Shown here: positions 8,587-17,258 of the stretch, in pieces
Layout of the letters: the number at the start of each line of letters is the position of its first letter
Position numbering within the stretch: position 1 is the stretch's first letter
Origin: JBBDMC01 sp963826055
Lineage (GTDB): Bacteria > Pseudomonadota > Alphaproteobacteria > Rhizobiales > Kaistiaceae
NCBI GenBank assembly: GCA_963826055.1
Contig: CAWGVO010000009.1
Span: forward strand, 496,001-560,000
Direction of reading: 5' to 3'
Length of the DNA: 64,000 nt
The notes under the pieces: model-generated
Database searches by the model: none
Seen by the model: only the letters and a program-made list of their open reading frames with translations
What the model was told of the DNA's origin: nothing
Translations under genes and position numbers: made by a program

Positions 8587-8902
8587 TCTCATGGGCATGA
8601 TGAAGCAGGCCAAGGAGCTGCAGGCCAAGATGGAGGCCATGCAGGAGGAGATCGCCGCCATGGAGGTGACCGGCACCGCCGGCGCCGGCCTCGTCACCGT
8701 CACCATGTCGGGCAAGAGCGAAATGAAGTCGATCAGGATCGACCCCTCTCTTATGAAGCCGGAGGAAGCCGGGATCGTCGAGGACCTGATCGTCGCCGCC
8801 TGCAACGATGCCCGCGGCAAGGCGGAAACGGCCCTTGCCGACAAGATGCGCGAGATGACCGGCGGCCTCCAGTTGCCGCCCGGCATGAAGCTGCCGTTCT
8901 GA
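8573..8902 (+). CDS. ybaB: YbaB/EbfC family nucleoid-associated protein
   Basis: 109 residues (MAMGDLMGMMKQAKELQ start), predicted alpha-beta-alpha DNA-binding dimer with a C-terminal LQLPPGMKLPF tail typical of the family. It begins inside dnaX by 14 bases and is followed by recR, the conserved dnaX-ybaB-recR order. It binds DNA non-specifically and may assist RecR-dependent repair (inference from context). Confidence 0.95.
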   Translation: MAMGDLMGMMKQAKELQAKMEAMQEEIAAMEVTGTAGAGLVTVTMSGKSEMKSIRIDPSLMKPEEAGIVEDLIVAACNDARGKAETALADKMREMTGGLQLPPGMKLPF

Positions 8903-8956
8903 CCAGAACATCGCCATGAGGCAAAGAGGCGAACAAAGGCTGACGGAAGCGCGCCG

Positions 8957-9013
8957 AACCCTCCCCTTGCGGGAGGGTCAAAACGCGCTGACGCGCGTTT
9001 TGGGGAGGGGTTG
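8957..9013. repeat. Dispersed palindromic element, CCCTCCCCTTGCGGGAGGGT family
   Basis: ACCCTCCCC-TTGC-GGGAGGGT hairpin followed by an AAAACGCG/CGCGTTTT hairpin and GGGGAGGGG, lying between ybaB and recR. Other copies are at 15309-15361, 26296-26354 and 26400-26454. It is intergenic and may be transcribed within the dnaX operon. Confidence 0.8.
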
Positions 9014-9067
9014 CGGCACCGCTTGCGAATTTCCGCTGAGTGCAGGCAGGACGCGCGCCTGAGTTCG

Positions 9068-9673
9068 ATGCCCCGCTCCGTCACCGGCCCCGAGATCGAG
9101 CGCCTTATCCAGCTTCTTTCGAAGCTGCCGGGGCTCGGGCCGCGTTCGGCCCGCCGCGCCGCCCTCCACCTCGTCAAGAAGAAGGACGAGTTGCTGGCAC
9201 CGCTGGCGGGCGCCATGCAGGTCGCCGTGGAGAGCGTCGTCGTCTGCTCGACCTGCGGCAACATCGACACGACGGATCCCTGCACCATCTGCGCCGACCC
9301 GCGCCGCGACGCCTCCACCATCATCGTGGTCGAGGACGTGTCGGACCTGTGGGCGCTGGAGCGCGCCGGCGCCAGCAACGCCCGCTACCACGTCCTCGGC
9401 GGTGCCCTGTCGCCACTCGACGGCGTCGGCCCGGACGACCTCGCCATCGACAAGCTCGCCCAGCGCGTGAGCGCCGGCGGCATTGGCGAGGTGATCCTCG
9501 CGGTCAACGCCACCGTCGAGGGCCAGACCACCGCCCACTACATCATGGATCGGCTCGCCGGTTCCGGCGTCAAGGTTTCGCGGCTCGCCCACGGCGTGCC
9601 GGTCGGCGGCGAGCTCGACTATCTCGACGAAGGCACGCTCGCCGCGGCGCTGCGAAGCCGCACACCCTTCTGA
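9068..9673 (+). CDS. recR: Recombination mediator protein RecR
   Basis: 201 residues. Helix-hairpin-helix (LSKLPGLGPRSARRAALHL) at 14-32, C4 zinc motif CSTCGN...CTIC at about 60-79, then a Toprim domain (TIIVVEDVSDLWALE) and a Walker-like C-terminus. It acts with RecF/RecO to load RecA at gaps. The in-frame start at 9011 is rejected because family similarity begins at MPRSVTGPEIERL. Confidence 0.96.
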   Translation: MPRSVTGPEIERLIQLLSKLPGLGPRSARRAALHLVKKKDELLAPLAGAMQVAVESVVVCSTCGNIDTTDPCTICADPRRDASTIIVVEDVSDLWALERAGASNARYHVLGGALSPLDGVGPDDLAIDKLAQRVSAGGIGEVILAVNATVEGQTTAHYIMDRLAGSGVKVSRLAHGVPVGGELDYLDEGTLAAALRSRTPF

Positions 9674-9693
9674 TCACGAACCCGGGGGCGACG

Positions 9694-10296
9694 ATGGACG
9701 TGAAGGTGCTCGACGATATCCACCGATATTGGTTCGGCGATCCGCCGGAGGTGCCGCCGGGAGAGGAGCGGACAAAGCGCTGGTTCCGGCCGAGCGAAGA
9801 GGTCGACACCCACATCCGCGACACATGGGGCGGCTACCTGGACGCGGCGCGGGCGACCGACTGGGACCTCGCGGCCATGACGCGCCGGCAGCAGGTGGGC
9901 CTCGTTATCCTGCTCGACCAGTTCCCCCGCCAGATCTTCCGCAAGACCGGCGACGCGTTCGCCTACGACGAGAAGGCCCGCTCGGTTGTGCGCCCGCTTG
10001 CGGCCGACGACGGCTGGCGCAACTTTCTCCCCGTCGAGCGGCCGTTCGTCTTTCTGCCCTTCGAGCATCACGAGGACGTCGCCGATCAGGATTTGTCGGT
10101 CATGTATTTCGCTGCCCTTGCCGTCGAGGCGCCGGAGGCGGCGAAGGAGGGCGTCCGCAGCGCTCTCGACTACGCCACCAAACACCGCGACATCATCCGC
10201 AAGTTCGGCCGCTTCCCCCATCGCAACGCGATGCTCGGCCGCGAATCCACCGAGGAGGAGGCGAAGTTCATCGCCGAGCACGGCCGCGGCTTCTGA
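9694..10296 (+). CDS. DUF924 family protein
   Basis: 200 residues with the DUF924 signatures: YWFG near the N-terminus, FRPSEEVD, LDQFPRQIFR, PFEHHED and FPHRNAMLGRESTEEE. The family is predicted all-helical (TPR-like) and is uncharacterised. It follows recR by 20 bases on the same strand and is probably co-transcribed. Confidence 0.85.
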   Translation: MDVKVLDDIHRYWFGDPPEVPPGEERTKRWFRPSEEVDTHIRDTWGGYLDAARATDWDLAAMTRRQQVGLVILLDQFPRQIFRKTGDAFAYDEKARSVVRPLAADDGWRNFLPVERPFVFLPFEHHEDVADQDLSVMYFAALAVEAPEAAKEGVRSALDYATKHRDIIRKFGRFPHRNAMLGRESTEEEAKFIAEHGRGF

Positions 10297-10342
10297 TGAA
10301 GGGTGAGGGGGCGAATGGTCCGCGCCGGCTTCGCGGAACGTG

Positions 10343-11386
10343 TCACGCCGTCGCCTCGATCAGGTGAACGATCCCCGCCGGCCGCACGGAAATTTTCGTG
10401 AAGCCGGCCTCCCGGATCAGCCGGCGATACGCGCGCCCGGTGCGTTCGGCGCCGCCCGGCCCGCGCAGCATGTGCAGGTCGACAAACGCGACCGTGCGAT
10501 CGGGCTCGCCTGCCTTCACCTTTTCCGGCATCAGCCGCTCGATGACGATCAGCTTGCCGCCCTTCGGCAGTGCCTTTCGGCAGTTCCTGAGCAGCCTGAG
10601 GTTCTGCCGGTCGTCCCAGTCATGCACGATGTTCTTGAGCACAAGCGCGTCGGCCCCCTTCGGCACCGCCTTGAAGAAGTCGCCCGCGATGAACTCCGCC
10701 CGCTCGCCGACGCCGCTCTCCTTGAGGTTGCGCGTCGTACTTTCGGCAAGGCGGGGCAGGTCGAACACCGCCGCTCGCATCGCCGGGTAGGCGGCAAGGA
10801 TCGCCACGGTCAGCGTGCCGGCGCCGCCGCCGACGTCGATCATCCGTCGGATCGTCGAGAAATCGTAGGCGGCGAGGATGCCGGTGATCGCCATTTGCGT
10901 CAGGTTGGCCATCGCCTGGTTGAAGATCGCAAGCTGCTCCGCGCTCCGCCCGAGCTGGTCGAAGCGGTTGCCGAGGCGGGCAAGTTCCGCCTCGGTCTTG
11001 CCGGTACGGATCGTCTCGATCAGACCGCCCCACGACCTGGTCAGCATCTCGCCCTCGAACAGGGCGTAGGCCTTGAGCGAGGGCTCGGCGTCTTCGGCAA
11101 GCCCCCGCCCCACGTCCGTCAGCGCGAAGCGGCCGCCGGCCGCCGGCTGGCAGATGCCGATCGTCGTCATCGCCCGCATGAGGCGCTGGAGCGCCGCCCG
11201 GTCGGTGCCGGTGCGCCGCGCCAGCGCGGTCGCGTCCATCGGGCCGTGTGCGAGAAGGTCGGGGATGCCGAGACGCGTCGCGACGGCGATCACCATCGTC
11301 GTTCGCTGGCCCATGATGAGCGCCAGCAGTGCCTCGGCCGATTGTTCTTGTCTTCGTCTGGCGGCCTCAGACCCCCGCTTCGGCAC
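10343..11386 (-). CDS. SAM-dependent O-methyltransferase (COMT/HIOMT-type)
   Basis: 347 residues. An N-terminal winged-helix dimerisation domain (about 20-110, LLALIMGQRTTMVIAVATRL) precedes a class I methyltransferase domain with SAM motif DVGGGAGTLT. The KNIVHDWDD segment carries the histidine used as general base in this family. The substrate is unknown; such proteins methylate small phenolic or antibiotic-like acceptors. The stop is 45 bases from the convergent DUF924 gene, and the start is 14 bases after the rmuC stop, so it may be transcribed after rmuC. Confidence 0.85.
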   Translation of the reverse strand: MPKRGSEAARRRQEQSAEALLALIMGQRTTMVIAVATRLGIPDLLAHGPMDATALARRTGTDRAALQRLMRAMTTIGICQPAAGGRFALTDVGRGLAEDAEPSLKAYALFEGEMLTRSWGGLIETIRTGKTEAELARLGNRFDQLGRSAEQLAIFNQAMANLTQMAITGILAAYDFSTIRRMIDVGGGAGTLTVAILAAYPAMRAAVFDLPRLAESTTRNLKESGVGERAEFIAGDFFKAVPKGADALVLKNIVHDWDDRQNLRLLRNCRKALPKGGKLIVIERLMPEKVKAGEPDRTVAFVDLHMLRGPGGAERTGRAYRRLIREAGFTKISVRPAGIVHLIEATA

Positions 11387-11400
11387 CCGTGACCCCCGTC

Positions 11401-12558
11401 TTACATCCGGCCGAACGGCAATTCCGCCGCCCCGCCGGCGCGGGTTCTATCCGGTTCCGGTTGCCTTTGCACGGCCGTCTCGCCGGCGTCGTCGACCTCC
11501 ACCGCCTCTATTTTCTGGCCGCGGCTGGTGATCCTCTTCGTCGAAACAAGGATCTCGTCGATATCCTTGTTGGCCTGGGTGAAATGGGTCTGCAGCCTGC
11601 GCACGCGGTCGTCGAGGCGCCCCACGTCCTCCATCAGGCGGATCACCTCTTCCTGAATGACGTGCGCCTGCTCGCGCATGCGCTGGTCGCGCAGGAGCGA
11701 AAGCACCACCTGTATCGACAGCATCAGGAGCGACGGCGACACCACCACCACCCGCGCCCGGTGCGCGCGCTGGACGATGTCCTCGAAGCGCTCGTGGATA
11801 TCGGCGAAGATCGATTCCGACGGCACGAACATGAACGCCGTGTCTTGGGTCTCGCCCGGCACGAAGTAGCGGTCGGCAATATCCTGCACGTGCTTGATCG
11901 TGTCGCGGCGGAACTGCGCCTCCGCCGCCTTCACCGCCTCGGGGCTCGCCGCGGCGCGGATGGCGTTCCACGCCTCCAGCGGGAACTTGGCGTCGATGAC
12001 GAGGCTCGGGCCGTCGTTCGGAAACAGGATCAGGCAGTCGGGCCGCGTGCCGTTGGTGAGCGTCGCCTGAAATCGGTACGCGTTCGCCGGCAGCGCGTCG
12101 CGGACGATCGCCTCCATACGTGCCTGGCCGAAGGCACCGCGCGTCTGCTTGTTGGCGAGGATATTCTGCAGCTCCACCACCTGGGTCGAGAGCGCCGTGA
12201 TCGTCTGCTGCGCCTTGTCGATCACCGCCAGCCGCTCGCCGAGCTTGGCGAGGCTCGCTTGCGTGTTGCGTGTCGTGTCGGTCATCGACTGGCCGATGCG
12301 GTGACCGAAGCCGTCGAGCCGCTCCGACAGCCCGCGTACATGCCCGGTGATCTCGCCCTGTGCCCGCATCAGGTCGGCCATGCGCGCCTCGATCTCACCA
12401 CGACCGGATGCCCCGGCCTCGTCCGCCCGCCGCGCGGCCCGCCGCCAGGCGCCGAGCGCGATGAAAAGCAGCAGGAGAAGCAGCGCCGCCACCGCCGCCA
12501 GCAGCAGTTCCGCCCCCGTGAGGGTGTAGTTCCCGAATCGGTATGTCTGGTCCAGCAC
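11401..12558 (-). CDS. rmuC: DNA recombination protein RmuC
   Basis: 385 residues. N-terminal membrane helix (about 15-38, very Leu/Ala rich), a coiled-coil region to about 140, then the RmuC nuclease-like domain with DCLILFPNDGPSLVIDAKFP and an ESIFADIHERF segment. It limits DNA rearrangement at inverted repeats in E. coli. Length and order are normal for the family. The C-terminal tail is low complexity. Confidence 0.92.
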   Translation of the reverse strand: MLDQTYRFGNYTLTGAELLLAAVAALLLLLLFIALGAWRRAARRADEAGASGRGEIEARMADLMRAQGEITGHVRGLSERLDGFGHRIGQSMTDTTRNTQASLAKLGERLAVIDKAQQTITALSTQVVELQNILANKQTRGAFGQARMEAIVRDALPANAYRFQATLTNGTRPDCLILFPNDGPSLVIDAKFPLEAWNAIRAAASPEAVKAAEAQFRRDTIKHVQDIADRYFVPGETQDTAFMFVPSESIFADIHERFEDIVQRAHRARVVVVSPSLLMLSIQVVLSLLRDQRMREQAHVIQEEVIRLMEDVGRLDDRVRRLQTHFTQANKDIDEILVSTKRITSRGQKIEAVEVDDAGETAVQRQPEPDRTRAGGAAELPFGRM

Positions 12559-12617
12559 CAGCCGACATTAGCCCGATTCGTCGCTCGGAACGAAACAGGA
12601 ACCCTCTTGCCGTCCTT

Positions 12618-12640
12618 CCCCGCGAAAGCGGGGACCCAGG
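12618..12640. repeat. Dispersed hairpin element, CCCCGCGAAAGCGGGGACCC family
   Basis: Exact core copy of the element at 2321-2343, between rmuC and the small basic gene. Confidence 0.7.
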
Positions 12641-12685
12641 GTCAGGGGAAGCCAGAGGCCACGCAAAATGGGGGCTCCGTGCGGC

Positions 12686-12856
12686 CTATCCGGGCCCGTC
12701 CCCCTCGCTTTCCGGCGGTTTCTTGTGTTTCGGCCGCCGCTTGTAGCTGTCCTTGCGAGGCACGACCTTGCTGTCGTAGTTGCCGCCGGCGAGCGCCCGC
12801 GCCATGGGGTTGCGCCTCAGCCTGCGGCCCAGCGGCCGCTTCGCTTTCCTTGCCAT
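12686..12856 (-). CDS. Small basic protein, possibly ArfA-like ribosome rescue factor
   Basis: 56 residues starting MARKAKRPLGRRLRRNP and very rich in Lys/Arg. The core NPMARALAGGNYDSKVVPRK with the following SYKR stretch resembles the NP-A-L-x-VV-K-K-YxR pattern of ArfA-type proteins. The match is short, so the name is tentative. It is divergent from def with about 50 bases between. No mRNA hairpin of the kind that truncates arfA messages was evident. An alternative is an unrelated basic RNA-binding peptide. Confidence 0.5.
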   Translation of the reverse strand: MARKAKRPLGRRLRRNPMARALAGGNYDSKVVPRKDSYKRRPKHKKPPESEGDGPG

Positions 12857-12909
12857 CGCCGTTGCCCCCGGCCGTTGACCCCGCCCGCCATGTTTCATAT
12901 CTGAGGCCC

Positions 12910-13446
12910 GTGGCGAAACTCGATATCATCACCCTCCCGGACCGCAAGCTTCGTCTGAAGAGCAAGCCGGTCGAGCGCATCGACGACGACGTGCGTCGCT
13001 TCATGGACGCCATGCTGGAGACCATGTACGCCGCCCCCGGCATCGGCCTTGCCGGCATCCAGGTCGGCACCCCGCGCCGCATCGTCACCATCGATGTTGC
13101 CCAGCGCGAGGACGAGTCGGCCGAGCCGAGCCCCATGTTCCTCATCAACCCGGAGGTCCTGTGGACTTCCGACGAGCGGGCCACCGCCGAGGAGGGCTGC
13201 CTGTCGATCCCGGAATATTTCGCCGAGGTCGAGCGGCCCGCGACGGTTCGCGTCGCCTACCTCGACCGCGACGGCAAGCGCCAGGAGATGGAGGCGAACG
13301 GCATCATGGCCGTCGTCCTCCAGCACGAGATCGACCACCTCGACGGCAGGCTGTTCATCGACCATATCTCGAAGCTCAAGCGCGACATGGTGATCAAGAA
13401 GTTCACCAAGCAGCAGCGGCTGGGGCCGAAGCCGCCGGCGCTTTAG
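12910..13446 (+). CDS. def: Peptide deformylase
   Basis: 178 residues from GTG. All three motifs are present: GIGLAGIQVG (motif 1), EEGCLSIP with the metal-binding cysteine, and QHEIDHLDG with the HExxH metal ligands. It removes the formyl group from nascent N-terminal methionine. It is followed by fmt, the common def-fmt pairing. Confidence 0.97.
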   Translation: MAKLDIITLPDRKLRLKSKPVERIDDDVRRFMDAMLETMYAAPGIGLAGIQVGTPRRIVTIDVAQREDESAEPSPMFLINPEVLWTSDERATAEEGCLSIPEYFAEVERPATVRVAYLDRDGKRQEMEANGIMAVVLQHEIDHLDGRLFIDHISKLKRDMVIKKFTKQQRLGPKPPAL

Positions 13447-13518
13447 TGGAGCGAATTTGACATTTGAGTCCGAGTTGGGGCCCCGCTCTTGCTCAAATGT
13501 CAAATTCGAAAGCTCCAC
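13446..13518. repeat. Large imperfect inverted repeat between def and fmt
   Basis: Left arm GTGGAGCGAATTTGACATTT continues to GAG. The right arm is its reverse complement, except for a 3-base GAA bulge, and ends GCTCCAC at 13518. The loop is about 23 bases including GGGGCCCC. Part of the left arm (TTGACATTTG) recurs in direct orientation at 13553-13562 followed by a related CTCGGACGGGGGC. It could form a cruciform or an mRNA hairpin. There is no T-tract. Confidence 0.75.
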
Positions 13519-13619
13519 CAGGGATTAAATGCTTGCTGGTGGTCCTTATGATTGACATTTGCTCGGACGGGGGCTGCAGAGGGGTAGAAAATGTCGGTAT
13601 CGGACCACTAGCGGCGCTC

Positions 13620-14546
13620 ATGGCCCTCCGCGTCGCATTCTTCGGCACGCCCGATTTCGCGGTCCCCACCCTTACCGAGATCGTCGCCCAGGGCCACGAC
13701 GTTGCGGCCGTCTACTCGCAGCCGCCGCGCGCCGCCGGTCGCGGCCTGGCCGAGCGCCTGTCGCCGGTCCATCAGGTCGCGACCCACTTCGATCTTCACG
13801 TCAGGACGCCGGCGACGTTGCGCGACGCCGGCGAGGCGGCCGCTTTCGCCGACCTCGCCGTCGATGTCGGCGTCATCGTCGCTTATGGGCTGATCCTGCC
13901 GAAGACGTTCCTCGACGGGGCCCGCGACGGCTGCCTCAACCTCCACGCCTCGCTGCTTCCCCGCTGGCGTGGTGCCGCGCCCGTCGCCCGCGCCATCATG
14001 GCCGGCGATGCCGAGACCGGCGTCATGGTCATGCGCATGGAGGAGGGGCTGGACACCGGCCCGGTCGCCATGGCCGAGCGCGTCGCCATCGGCGCCGACA
14101 TGACCGCCGGCGAGCTGTCCGAGGCGCTCGCCCGGCTGGGCGCCGACCTCATGGCGCGTGCCCTCGGCGCGCTGGAGCGCGGCGCCCTGTCGTTCACCCC
14201 CCAGGCGGCCGATGGCGCCACCTACGCCAGAAAGATCGACAAGAACGAGACCCGCATCGACTGGTCGCGCCCGGCGCCCGACGTGCACAATCACATCCGC
14301 GGCCTCTCGCCCGACCCCGGCGCCTGGTTCGAGGCCGATACCGGCAAGGGTCCGGAGCGCATCAAGGTCCTGCGTTCGACCCTTGCCGAAGGGGCAGGGG
14401 AGCCCGGCACCGTCCTTTCCGACCTCACCGTCGCCTGCGGCTCCGGCGCCGTCCGCCTTGTCGATGTCCAGCGCGCCGGCAAGGGCCCGGTCAAGGCGGC
14501 GGAGTTCCTGCGCGGCCTCCGCGCCCCGCTGACCAAAGTCGGCTGA
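13620..14546 (+). CDS. fmt: Methionyl-tRNA formyltransferase
   Basis: 308 residues. Formyltransferase N-domain opening VAFFGTPDFAVP, active-site region NLHASLLPRWRGAAP and GVMVMRMEEGLDTGP, then the C-terminal tRNA-binding domain (YARKIDKNETRIDW onward). It formylates initiator Met-tRNA using 10-formyl-THF. The start MALRVAFFG is chosen by family alignment; the open frame upstream crosses the inverted repeat. Its stop overlaps the truA start by one base. Confidence 0.96.
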   Translation: MALRVAFFGTPDFAVPTLTEIVAQGHDVAAVYSQPPRAAGRGLAERLSPVHQVATHFDLHVRTPATLRDAGEAAAFADLAVDVGVIVAYGLILPKTFLDGARDGCLNLHASLLPRWRGAAPVARAIMAGDAETGVMVMRMEEGLDTGPVAMAERVAIGADMTAGELSEALARLGADLMARALGALERGALSFTPQAADGATYARKIDKNETRIDWSRPAPDVHNHIRGLSPDPGAWFEADTGKGPERIKVLRSTLAEGAGEPGTVLSDLTVACGSGAVRLVDVQRAGKGPVKAAEFLRGLRAPLTKVG

Positions 14547-15283
14547 TGCCCCGCTACAAGCTCGTCATCGAATACGACGGCGGTCCGTTCGTCGGCTGGC
14601 AGCGTCAGGAGAACGGCCGCTCGGTCCAGCAGGCGATCGAGGAGGCGGTCGCCGCCTTCTCGAGCGAGACCGTCGTGGTCAAGGGCGCCGGCCGCACCGA
14701 TTCCGGCGTCCACGCCCTCGGCCAGGTGGCCCACATCGACCTTTCCCGCGCGTGGCCCGCCGACAAGGTGCGCGACGCCCTCAACGCACACCTGAGGCCC
14801 GAGCCGGTCGCCATCGTTTCCGCCGCGGCGGTCGCCGACGACTTCGACGCCCGTTTCTCGGCGGTGAAGCGCCACTACCTCTACCGCATCAGCGAGCGCC
14901 GCGCCCCACCCGTCCTCGACCGCGGCCGCGTCTGGTGGGTCGCCGCGCCGCTCGATACCGGGGCCATGCACGCCGCCGCGCAGTCCCTCGTCGGCAAGCA
15001 CGACTTCACCACCTTCCGCTCGTCCGAGTGCCAGGCGAAGTCGCCGGTGAAGACCCTCGACCGCCTCGACGTCATGCGCGAGGGTGACGAAGTCGTGGTG
15101 CGCGCCACCGCCCGCTCGTTCCTCCACAACCAGGTGCGCTCGATGGTCGGCTCGCTGAAGAAGGTCGGCGACGGCTCGTGGCCGGTTGCCGCCGTCGGCG
15201 ACGCCCTCGCCGCGCGCAGCCGCGCCCGCTCCGGTCCCGTCGCGCCGGCGGAAGGCCTCTACCTCGTCGCCGTCGACTATTAG
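14546..15283 (+). CDS. truA: tRNA pseudouridine(38-40) synthase
   Basis: 245 residues. Opens with YKLVIEYDGGPFVGWQRQ. The catalytic Asp lies in GAGRTDSGVHALGQVAH (about residue 52), and a C-terminal FLHNQVRSMVGSL follows. It modifies U38-U40 of the tRNA anticodon stem. Start and fmt stop overlap as TGATG, implying translational coupling. Confidence 0.97.
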   Translation: MPRYKLVIEYDGGPFVGWQRQENGRSVQQAIEEAVAAFSSETVVVKGAGRTDSGVHALGQVAHIDLSRAWPADKVRDALNAHLRPEPVAIVSAAAVADDFDARFSAVKRHYLYRISERRAPPVLDRGRVWWVAAPLDTGAMHAAAQSLVGKHDFTTFRSSECQAKSPVKTLDRLDVMREGDEVVVRATARSFLHNQVRSMVGSLKKVGDGSWPVAAVGDALAARSRARSGPVAPAEGLYLVAVDY

Positions 15284-15308
15284 CTGGCGAGTCGCACAGC
15301 ATGTCTCG

Positions 15309-15361
15309 CCAACCCTCCCCTTGCGGGAGGGTCGAAACTGCGAAGCAGTTTCGGGGTTCGG
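15309..15361. repeat. Dispersed palindromic element, CCCTCCCCTTGCGGGAGGGT family
   Basis: AACCCTCCCC-TTGC-GGGAGGGT hairpin plus a GAAACTGC/GCAGTTTC hairpin. It lies between the convergent truA and membrane-protein genes, where it may act as a bidirectional stem-loop. Confidence 0.8.
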
Positions 15362-15404
15362 CCCGCGTTCGCCGCCGAAGCGCCTGTAGCCGGACGGACG
15401 CTGC

Positions 15405-16004
15405 CTAGAACCCCATGTCGACGCCGAGCAGCCGGCTGATCAGCGCCGTCAGCGTCAGGCTCACCAGGAAATCGAGCGCCACGAAGCCGATCGCCACGTC
15501 GACGCCGACGTCGAGTGCCCGCCGCGCCACCACGTAGCTGAACCTCAGCGCGATCGCGAGCGCCAGGAGCGAGGGCAGGAACAGGATTTCCGCGCTGAAC
15601 ACGCCGGCGACGTCGAGGAGCGCGATCACGCCGAACGGCAGGACCGCCAGCACCGAGGTCCAGTTGCGCGCCACGACGTAGGTGGGGTAGCCGCGTCGGA
15701 TGCCGAGAAAACCCGCCAGCGCCGCCAGCAGCAGCGGCAGCGTCACCCAGTCGAAGGCGAAGGCCAGCCACCGCGCCGCCGTGTAGGCCACCTCGTTGAA
15801 CCCCTGTCCGTCGGCGGCAGCGAGCATGGCGCGGCGGTCGGCGAGCACCGTCAGTTCGTAGGCCGGCACCACCAGTACCGCCGCCTGGAACGAGCGCCAG
15901 AAGCCGCGGTAGCCCGCGTCGAACAGGCGGATGGCGCCCGCCCGGTCGAAGAACAGCAGCCATGCCCCCTGCAGCGAGCGGGCGATCTCGTCGAGGCTGA
16001 TCAC
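15405..16004 (-). CDS. Integral membrane protein, function unknown
   Basis: 199 residues from GTG. About five hydrophobic segments follow an amphipathic N-terminus (VISLDEIARSLQGAWLLFFD). I recognise no named domain. The start codon overlaps the dapE stop by four bases (GTGA), so it is translated after dapE. This spot downstream of dapE is, from memory, often occupied by a similar conserved protein in Rhizobiales. Confidence 0.75.
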   Translation of the reverse strand: MISLDEIARSLQGAWLLFFDRAGAIRLFDAGYRGFWRSFQAAVLVVPAYELTVLADRRAMLAAADGQGFNEVAYTAARWLAFAFDWVTLPLLLAALAGFLGIRRGYPTYVVARNWTSVLAVLPFGVIALLDVAGVFSAEILFLPSLLALAIALRFSYVVARRALDVGVDVAIGFVALDFLVSLTLTALISRLLGVDMGF

Positions 16005-17167
16005 GCAGGCCCCGCGCCGTAGTAGCGATCGAGGAAGCCGCGATAGATCGCCGTCAGCGCCTCGAGATCGGCCACCGGCACCCGCTCGTCCGTCTGGTGC
16101 ATGGTGTTGCCCACCAGCCCGAACTCGACCACCGGGCAGATGTCCTTGAAGAAGCGCGCGTCGGATGAGCCACCGCTGGTCGAGGCTTCCGGTGCGATGC
16201 CGGTCTGCTGGCGGATCGCCGCCGACAACATCTCCACCAGCGGGCCGGCCTTGGTCAGATAACCCTGGGTCGTGCGCTGCCAGACGATCTCGTGGGTTGC
16301 TCCGGCCGCCGCCGCTGCGATTTCGCTCGCCAGGAACGGCCGCAGCGTCTCCGGCGTCCATGTGTCGTTGAAGCGAACGTTGAAGTTGAGGCGCGCCTCC
16401 GCCGGTATCACGTTGAACGCCGGATTGCCGATGTCGACGGTGGTCACCTCCAGGTTCGACGGTTGGAAATCCGGCGTCCCATCATCGAGCTTGAGCGTGG
16501 TGAGCCGGCCGAGGATGCGTGCCAGCGCCGGAACCGGGTTTTCCGCCAGGTGAGGATAGGCGACGTGGCCCTGCTTGCCGCGCACGATCACCGTCGCCGA
16601 TTGTCCTCCGCGCCGGCCGATCTTGATCATGTCGCCGAGCCGCGCGCGCGATGTGGGCTCGCCGACGATAGCGGCGTCGAACTGTTCGCCTTGTGCAACG
16701 GCCCGGTCCAGCAGCTTGGCCGTGCCGTTGATCGACGGCCCTTCCTCGTCGCCGGTGATGAGGAGCGACAGCTTTCCTCGGCCGAGGCCGCCTTCGGCGA
16801 TCTTGCCGAGCGCCGCCGCCATGAAGCACGCGATGCCGCCCTTCATGTCCTGCGCGCCGCGGCCGTAGAGCAGGCCGTCGGCGACCTCCGCGGCGAACGG
16901 CGGGTGCGACCATCCCGCTAGATCGCCCGGCGGCACCACGTCCGTATGGCCGGCGAAGACGAGGTGAGGGGCCCCGCTGCCGATCGAGGCGAACAGGTTG
17001 TCGACGTCGGGTGTGCCCTCGGCGCTGAACGTCAGCCGCTCGACCGCGAACCCGGCGCCCGTGAGCACGTCGGCGAGGTAGGCCTGCGCGCCGGCGTCCG
17101 CCGGCGTCACCGACGGGCAGGCGATCAGCGCCTTGGCGAACGCGACCGGATCGGACGGCTGGGGCAT
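16001..17167 (-). CDS. dapE: Succinyl-diaminopimelate desuccinylase
   Basis: 388-residue M20 metallopeptidase-type enzyme of lysine/diaminopimelate synthesis. Metal ligands lie in HTDVVPPGD, GRGAQDMKGG and GDEEGPSINGT; the substrate-binding GGSSDARF precedes the last ligand region. The lid domain is present in the middle, so it is full length. dapD lies upstream on the same strand with a 90-base gap. Confidence 0.95.
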   Translation of the reverse strand: MPQPSDPVAFAKALIACPSVTPADAGAQAYLADVLTGAGFAVERLTFSAEGTPDVDNLFASIGSGAPHLVFAGHTDVVPPGDLAGWSHPPFAAEVADGLLYGRGAQDMKGGIACFMAAALGKIAEGGLGRGKLSLLITGDEEGPSINGTAKLLDRAVAQGEQFDAAIVGEPTSRARLGDMIKIGRRGGQSATVIVRGKQGHVAYPHLAENPVPALARILGRLTTLKLDDGTPDFQPSNLEVTTVDIGNPAFNVIPAEARLNFNVRFNDTWTPETLRPFLASEIAAAAAGATHEIVWQRTTQGYLTKAGPLVEMLSAAIRQQTGIAPEASTSGGSSDARFFKDICPVVEFGLVGNTMHQTDERVPVADLEALTAIYRGFLDRYYGAGPA

Positions 17168-17258
17168 GGTGCAGGCGACCTGACGGAGAAGACGCCGGCC
17201 GGTTTAGCGAGGCCGGCCGGCAAGCGTCAATGCAGGCCGGACCAAGAGGCCGCGCGCC

